Below are positions 57,780-64,000 of a DNA stretch of 64,000 bases, piece by piece. The position numbers were made by a program, and so were the translations under genes. The stretch is from Tetrastigma voinierianum. Its lineage: Eukaryota > Streptophyta > Magnoliopsida > Vitales > Vitaceae. Position 1 is the first letter of the stretch; each line of letters starts with the position of its first letter. The stretch lies in NCBI GenBank assembly GCA_016808115.1, contig JAEQBH010000193.1, forward strand, positions 2,418,001-2,482,000, in the 5' to 3' direction. Below the pieces are notes generated by a model that was not told the origin of the DNA, made no database searches, and worked only from the letters and a program-made list of their open reading frames with translations.

Positions 57780-58424
57780 AGATACATTGAACAAAACATT
57801 AAAGCTTCATTCCGCGATGTATGCCTGTGCAATTGAACCTTCTGGTCGAACTTTATTTCTCACATATCTTTTCAATGTTCCTAAGTTCCTAAATAGAAAT
57901 AGTGTAAATAAATAAGCCTTAACACATGTATTGTGTAACATAGTTAGATGAGAATATTAATAAACAAAAAAAGGTAAAAATGTACTCTCGAATGGATACA
58001 TTCATCCAATATTTATTTGAGTCCCGGCAAGTTTGGCCTCACGTGGTAATGTACCATCAAGTGAACCATGACATCAAAGAAATCCAGTTAGAATATCCTC
58101 TCAAACACAATATTAAGACAATCCCTTCTAATTTTTCCAAAATCATTCCTGTCTGAGGTCTTTGCACATAACTTTTGGAAAAAACTACATAACTCGGCTT
58201 GATTATTTGCCACTTAAATCTTTTAAAATATGGACGAATAGCGATAGGGAGTAATTTTTGCAGCAAAACATGACAATCATGACTCTTTAACCCTGAGATC
58301 TTCCCATAATTGATGCTAACATTTCTAGATAAATTTGCAGCATAACCATCTAGAAATTTAACAAACTTTAGAAACTTACAGAACTCTTTCCTTTCCTCTA
58401 CAGTCAATGTGTAGCATGCATGGG
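57780..58424 (-). pseudogene. TNP2 transposase, C-terminal half of catalytic region
   Basis: TNP2 is the catalytic transposase of CACTA elements. The minus strand from 58424 reads HACYTLTVEERKEFCKFLK, DGYAANLSRNVSI, then GLKSHDCHVLLQKLLPIAIR (58240-58305), the standard TNP2 wording. After a frameshift comes a VMVHL-VHL region and a LDECIH counterpart of RWMYPFER (about 57990-58060). An intron-like gap follows, then LGTLKRYVRNKVRPEGSIAQ (57810-57875). The N-terminal half lies beyond Athila#2. 57350-57779 has no clear match. Confidence 0.87.
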
Positions 58425-61058
58425 TGATGAGCTTAAAAGTCATCCATTTTTGGTCCATTTTTCTGATCTATTTTTATCTAAACAAGACTGATTTATGTGC
58501 AGAATTATGGAATAACTAACCAAACTGTTAAATGGTAGGGAATTCAAGAAAAAGAAGAATATTTGCGAAAGAAATGAGAGGTGGATGAGCTTTAATGAGA
58601 TAATTAGTGAGAAGCAAATTTGCGACAGAGAAAAGGCGCACAAAGATTAAGGAACCTGATGTCGTAAAGCCTTAGCGACAATCGAAAATATTATCCCGAG
58701 GTGCGGCGGTAAAACTCGGTCCCGGAAGCGAAGCTTACTTGAAGAACAAAAGCGGATGAGAGTTAAAGAAACTCCGGGTAAACAACGAAATGAAGAAGAA
58801 GAAGACTTCGATGTCGCGACATGCAGATCTTTGTCGTGACATCGACAATGATACGAAGCGATCGATGACGACGATGAAGTATCGTGACAGCGATGGTGAC
58901 GAAGAGTCGTGACATCCGCGGTAGATCAACATGCATTGACATGGAAACTTGGAAGGAGAACTTAGATGGAGGTGCGACGAGTTGATATCGCGACATCAAG
59001 AACACTTTGTTTAAGCCTCCGAGAGACTAAAGGCGATGTAAAGCGACAAGAAAGATCGATATCGTGACACTCTGAAAAACCCGGTTGAAAGGCTGCGCAG
59101 GCGATGAAGTGATACGCGACAAGATACGAATGTCGCGACATCGAAACTCATCAAGTGAAAACTACGGACCGCAAAGGCGAGGTGGCGACAAGAGATTGAT
59201 GTCGCGACATGGCGAACAATTAGTGGAAAGAATCTGATGGCGACGAGATTGAAGCATCGCGGTGTCCGATTGATGTCACATTGATAGGTTGTTGTTGCTC
59301 ACGTAGAAAGCTTCGATTGAAATTTACAAGAATAGGAGCTGCTGTCGCGACAACATATTGATGTCGCGACACCATGAGAAACCAGTTGAAACCTGCAGAT
59401 CCTTAAGCTAATGTCGCGACAAGAGATTGATGTCTGCGACATCGAAGGCAAGTTGAAGGAACGCGAGAATACTTGATGTCGCGACGTGAGATCGATGTCG
59501 GGACATGGATGATGTCGCGACAAGGGAGTTGAAGTGAGCACGAACGTGTATGGAGCGACCATTTGGAAATCCACAAAGCGTGGAATTAGGGCCCAGGCGA
59601 AACCACATAAATCTGTGACTATCGAGAAGAGGGAAAGGTAGCTTGGCGACCCGCAGGGCGAAGTGCGGATAGTGAAGGCTCTCTCTTTCTTTTTAGTTTT
59701 CTTTTCTTTTTCTTTTCATTTTTTTCTTTAATGTTGATAGTTAGAGATTAGATTAGATTTATACGTTCTAGTTTTCTTTTATTTTAAGATTGGATGTTAT
59801 CGTTTGGAGCTAAGGCGAATGCGAAATTCAATTCTTTTCAAATTACTACGGAATGTTGAGATTCGAGACAAATTTATGGAATTGAGTTTTCCGGTTCAAG
59901 AAATGCGGTTATTCTTATGATGGAGGAATACGTAGTGTGTAATTCGAGTAGTGGGGAACCAGGCTTCCATTGAGTAAAATGTTATAGTCGGAGAATTATC
60001 TCACGTAGTCGTTTCTAGCGACTTGTGAATTTCGGTTTAATGATTTACTTCTGGTTTTGGGTTTAATGTTTTTTGATCCCAGATATCAGTCTCTTATACC
60101 GGATTTAAGATTTGTTTAATTGCTTTCGATTTCAAGGAGGTCCTCGGTGACACGGAGAAGACACTCAGGGTTATGTTTATTTCTTTGAAGGTATATTAAC
60201 ACACTATTTGAGATCCTGCTGAGCTTTATGTAAGTTTACTTAGATAAATCCTCTTCTCACTTGAAATCAGAACTAGTTGAGCGAGTTATCAATTTAAACA
60301 AGCAAAGAGTTCACCTCGGTCGGATAGTGAGACGATCCCATTAGTGAAGAGATCTAATCAAGGGAGAGGGTGATCTATTCTAATTTTGAGGAAGGAGTAA
60401 GCGGAAGTTGTATATCCTTGCTTGACCAGATAACTTGGAAGCTAAAGGTTTCTGATCCGTAAATGGGTATGAAGTATTGCGAAAGAAAAATGCCAGTTAA
60501 AATCCCTTTTAAAAGTAGTTATCTCATTCCACAGTATTCGAGAGAATCGGGTCAAAATTAGATAATGAAGGAAATGTGGAGTGTGGAGAGATCGGTTGCC
60601 TTGCTAAATGCCGCCAGACGATTTTAAACTTTGAAATGATTAAGAAATTTTATCAGTGTTAACTACAGGAATTGATACTTCACTATAACAGTATTCTTGA
60701 TGGGTACTCCAAAAGATAACTATATGTTTCCATTTATTTTCTTCTCCATTAATTATTCTTTATTCTTTATCTTCCAGTTTATTGGTTCGTTCGGTTATTT
60801 TTTCTTTGTTCGTTTTAATTTTCCGGCCTGTAATCTTTGGATCCCTCTTATCATTTTATTAGTCCCGAATAGTATGGAAGTGGTAGTCGAGGTCAGTTGA
60901 TTTAAAATTCTTAGCGAGATCTCATTGGATCGATATACGGACTTAAATCCATTTTTATTACTTGTCGGCACATTGCACTTACAGAATATCGGACCAAAAA
61001 CCAAACTTTGAAAATGAATTACTCTACAAATTTTGGTTTATATAGTATAATGTCGATA
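58425..61058 (+). repeat. 5' LTR of Athila#2 (2.6 kb)
   Basis: Starts TGATGAGCTTAAAAGTCATC and ends TTTATATAGTATAATGTCGATA, paralleling TTTATATAGAAAAAGGCAAACA at the end of Athila#1's LTR. 58800-59530 is dense in TGTCGCGACAT-type palindromes. No gene inside; short frames are not conserved. Confidence 0.82.
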
Positions 61059-61589
61059 AGTTTTATGCTTGGAGTTAGGGATTAGATAATAGTTCTTTGG
61101 TAATCTTGTTATAAACTTGTGTATATGTCATTTGGTCTCACGTAACAAGCTTTATGGCATCGTTGTCAGGGATTAGTTAATAGTCCTTGGACACTGATGT
61201 GATATATTAGCATATGTGTTCTTTGGTCTATCAACAAGTTTTATGGCGCCGTTGCCGAGGACTAGACAATAGTCCTTGGTAATAACGTCGTAAATTTGTA
61301 TGTGTTCTTTGGTCTATCAACAAGTTTTATGGCGCCGTTGCCGGGGACTAGACAATAGTCCTTGGTAATAACGTCGTAAATTTGTATGTGTTCTTTGGTC
61401 TATCAACAAGTTTTATGGCGGATTAAGGTTCAAGACAATAGTCCTTGGTAATACGTCGTAAATTTGTATGTGTTCTTTGGTCTATCGGCAAGTTTTTATA
61501 AGCGCAGATTCACGAGGACTAGACAATAGTCCTTGGTAATAACGTCGTAAATTTGTATGTGTTCTTTGGTCTGTCAACTAATGAGTTTA
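61059..61589 (+). repeat. Tandem ~86-bp units, each with a tRNA-Asp primer site
   Basis: Units start (AGTTTTATGG or variant) at 61059, 61148, 61237, 61323, 61409, 61491 and 61584. The third and fourth carry TGGCGCCGTTGCCGAGGA and TGGCGCCGTTGCCGGGGA, the latter a perfect primer site. Each also holds CAATAGTCCTTGGTAAT and TGTGTTCTTTGGTC. From the fifth unit the primer-site core is altered (GGCGGATTAAGG, GCGCAGATTCACG, GCGCGGATTCTTG). Confidence 0.92.
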
Positions 61590-61671
61590 TGGGCGCGGAT
61601 TCTTGAAATCGGATAGAACTTAGGGTCACCCGCGTGACAGGCGGGAATACTCACCACTATACTACAACGAA
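61590..61671 (-). tRNA. tRNA-Asp(GTC)-like sequence (pseudo-tRNA), continuous with the primer site
   Basis: The minus strand from 61671 to 61623 reads as the first two-thirds of plant tRNA-Asp: TCGTTGTAGTATAGTGG (D-arm side), GAGTATTCCCGCC, anticodon loop CTGTCAC with anticodon GTC, and GCGGGTGACCC. The T-arm keeps GTTCTATCC (usual GTTCGATCC), but the acceptor 3' strand is degenerate. It ends at the primer-site position of the seventh unit, whose first bases equal the complement of the tRNA CCA end. The 3' side is too damaged for a working tRNA gene. It is best explained as a copied primer; a stray tRNA pseudogene is the alternative. Confidence 0.85.
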
Positions 61672-62420
61672 ACACATTGAATATATTTGTTGATTTGACT
61701 AATCCTATTAATGGGAGTGTGTTTTGCTTTCAGAAAAACTTTGATGGCAAGGCGAAGCGTCGATTCGGTGATCTTGAGATTAGAAAACAACGGCGACTTG
61801 AGAAAGACAAGGAAGCGAGAAAACACCACCATGACGGATGAAGATTAAATGGTGCATTCAACCGAAGAATTTCACGTGAAGTACCTCAAAATGAAATACC
61901 ATGGGACCTCTGGAAATCATTCATCAAAACAAGTATTTAGTAATTGAGACGACCCGTGATAGATCTTAACAATTTTGAGCTCAAAGCGAAATACGATCAC
62001 TAGGGTTCAAACGGAGAACCAATTCACAGGGATCCCGAGACCCCAATGAACACTTAGGACAATTTTTAGGATAGCCAACACAGTTAAATTGGATGACTTG
62101 TAAGGCAGAAGTTATTAAGGCTGCAATTGTTCCCATTCTCCTTATTAAATTATAGCTGAAATATGGTTTTGACTCACTACGGATGGATGCGTTAATACAT
62201 GGGAAGAGCTAATGAAAGCTTATTTTAGCGATTCCTTCCCCCCCATTCCTCCTTTCTAAACAAGAGTAAAACTACTATTTTCAAGCTAGGGAAAAAATGA
62301 GGTATGTATCTTTATTAGAGATATGAGTTTGCTAGATCTGACATGAGACCTTCTTGAATCCTCGGAGAGCGGCGAGCTAAAGGGTGGCATGATTGAGCGA
62401 ACGGAGTTGTCGGCTATAGA
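61672..62420 (+). pseudogene. Leader and gag remnant of Athila#2
   Basis: 61673-61740 aligns with 677-745 of Athila#1. The gag remnant shows an ITTWEELM-like block and SFPPIPPF at about 62190-62260, corresponding to TTWEELVEACLGEFFPPS in Athila#1. Frames are broken everywhere and the C-terminal gag and all of pol are absent. Confidence 0.65.
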
Positions 62421-64000
62421 AGCCAAAATTTGGATGCATTGATACATTGGATGAGTAAAAGAAGATCCAACTAGAAACTAAAAATGAAGCAGAGTTGTGG
62501 AAAGAATGATGATTTTACAAAAAGAAGAACCTCTGAAATCACATTTCAGGACAGCTGATATAACATGGAAAAAAGGGGAGTTTCTCATTCTTGTCTCTGT
62601 CTTTTATTTTGCTTGCATTTGATTTGAAATAATTGTTAGGATTTTATATTTGATATAGCATGATTGCAAGTTTGGGGGAATGTTTATCATGTTAGGATTT
62701 TTTAGGATTTTTGGTTGTTAGGAATTTTAGGAATGTGTTGAATGTTTAACTATTGAACATGAGACAAAATAGAAATTGTCAAATTCTTGCATGATAAAAA
62801 TAAATTAGTGGTAGTCATTTTGAGGCGAAATTGAATAAATTTGATAATGCTGTAGATGGGTGTTTTTGTTTTGGGACCCTAACCTTTGGTTTGAGAGGGT
62901 TAACCAAGAATGTTGGAGTATGAAGAATAAAAGTGGACAAGAGAGAATCAAAGCGATGAAATTTAGTCATAGCGAATTATAGAGGGAAGAACATTCCACT
63001 GTAAATGACTAAATTTTCAGGTCACAACATAAAAATCTGAAGTAATGACCTCCAGCAAATAATGTCTGATTTATTGGTCCAATAGTTAATATGCTGACTT
63101 TAAAAGACAGTGTCCTGACATTGAACTCAGTGTCTAGTCTCAGTTAAAATCCATGAAACTACAATTCACCCAAATTTTACAATTTTGCGAGAATAAATGG
63201 TCATAAATGCGAAGCAGCTTATCTCTTGATCTAACCAAATTGTGGAATATTCTCGGTTTCAAGGGCATAATCGGAGGAAGGTTAAATTCAGAAAAGCGAT
63301 CAAAATTCTCAATGAAAAGCCACAAATCTTAATTGGAATTATAAGAAGAGCATAAATTGAAGAATCTCATTTAATCTTCCCATAGAAAATTGAAGGAAAT
63401 AATAAATAACCTTGTTCTTCCCAAGAAGCGCAACTGTATAAAAAAGGATGGAGGAACAAAGGAAGAGGAAACAAGCAGGGTATGAAGAGAAGGGAGGATG
63501 AGAGCAAAAGGAGTCCAAAGTTACCCAAACCTTGTTTTATGGAATGAATGGAGTCGGAAAACAAACCAATTCCATTCTTTATTTCTCGCCAAAAGCATTG
63601 GTGTCATCAAGAGCGATTGATGGGAGGGAATATGGATTGAGTTAGAATCCATCGACAAAGAGAATCTCCAAAGAAAAAGGAGAAGCGACTGATTTGTTCA
63701 CCGCCTTGTTACTTGGTGAATTACTCTTGGAGGAGCTCAAGGCCTGGTGAACCAAATTTTGAAGAGGGAGCTGCAAACTTCTGGATAAGATATAGGATTT
63801 TCGAGCCGGAATTAGAGAGTTTTTCTCAAACTTAGTTACAAAAATGTTTGTAAATGAAGCCGGATTATCTGATATCGAAATATTTGATATTTTGAATAAA
63901 ATTTACATTGACTTACAAATTGGTTGATCATGATGTTTGAATTTTGTTCTGTACTAGTTTATTTTTACGTTTTAGGAATCGGATGTAGTGCTGTTATGTT
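62421..64000 (+). other. Post-pol region of Athila#2
   Basis: 62440-62720 aligns with 6050-6290 of Athila#1, including AAGTTTGGGGGAATG at 62671. The rest (62720-64000) corresponds loosely to the spacer and second-ORF region but no domain can be read. No other gene seen. Confidence 0.6.

Larger units (their letters stand above)
51771..58424 (-). mobile_element. CACTA (En/Spm-type) DNA transposon, one end outside window
   Basis: The left terminus CACTACAAGAAAA begins at 51771, the classic CACTA inverted-repeat end. Subterminal repeats follow. Inside are a TNPA-like gene and the C-terminal half of a TNP2 transposase, both on the minus strand. The element is cut at 58425 by Athila#2, so the N-terminal half of TNP2 and the right terminus are not in the window. 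The flanking AAG at 51768-51770 may be one copy of the 3-bp target duplication. Confidence 0.9.
58425..64000 (+). mobile_element. Athila-type retrotransposon (Athila#2), pol deleted, right end outside window
   Basis: It begins TGATGAGC at 58425, aligning with the 3' LTR start of Athila#1 (10441), directly after TNP2 sequence. The LTR runs to 61058, followed by repeated primer sites, a tRNA-Asp copy, a gag remnant to ~62400 and then post-pol sequence matching 6050-6290 of Athila#1. Protease, RT, RNase H and integrase are missing. The element continues past 64000. Confidence 0.87.

Overview
This window is plant nuclear DNA, almost certainly from a eudicot. The retroelements are plant-specific lineages (Athila and Tat branches of Ty3/gypsy, an Ale/Tork-like Ty1/copia element, and a CACTA transposon with TNP2 and TNPA-like genes). 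The primer sites match plant tRNA-Asp and initiator tRNA-Met. The species cannot be told from the sequence. I see no host gene: nearly every stretch can be assigned to a nested, decayed transposable element, as in pericentromeric heterochromatin.

Left part (1-29561). A Tat-lineage element on the minus strand (Tat#1) runs from its 5' LTR (28961-29561) through gag, protease, RT/RNase H and integrase (28935 down to 23470), then a roughly 62-bp tandem array (22740-23335), then a plus-strand antisense ORF (22420 back to 13186). That antisense ORF is split by a 7.5-kb Athila-related gag-only element (14358-21864, flanked by TGTGT). An Athila element on the plus strand (Athila#1, 1-13169) abuts it on the left. 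Athila#1 has its 5' LTR end, tRNA-Asp primer site, gag, protease, RT, RNase H, integrase, a second ORF, polypurine tract and full 3' LTR in the window.

Middle part (29562-51257). A minus-strand LTR of a copia-like family (29562-37001) is split by a 5.1-kb copia element (31699-36846, CTATG on both sides), which is itself split by a solo LTR of the gag-only family (32023-33331). Then comes a second Tat element on the plus strand (Tat#2, 37002-51257): protease, RT, RNase H, integrase, an ~84-bp tandem array and an antisense ORF on the minus strand. It is interrupted by Tekay/Athila-like LTR sequence carrying an inverted copy of Tat pro-RT DNA (39567-43110), by a precisely delimited solo LTR (43386-44925, ATTAT on both sides), and by an Athila LTR followed by three tandem copies of its own LTR end plus primer site (46229-49057).

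Right part (51258-64000). An LTR of the gag-only family (51258-51770) is cut by a CACTA transposon starting at 51771. The CACTA carries a TNPA-like gene and the C-terminal half of a TNP2 transposase on the minus strand. It is cut in turn at 58425 by a second Athila element (Athila#2), which runs out of the window.

The most unusual feature is in Athila#2. After its LTR (58425-61058) come seven ~86-bp repeats, each carrying the tRNA-Asp primer site. The last one runs directly into an almost complete antisense copy of tRNA-Asp(GTC) (61590-61671), as if the whole primer tRNA had been copied into DNA. Tandem duplications that include the LTR end and primer site occur in three different Athila-type elements here. 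No open frame looks functional: all coding regions carry stops, frameshifts or lost catalytic residues.
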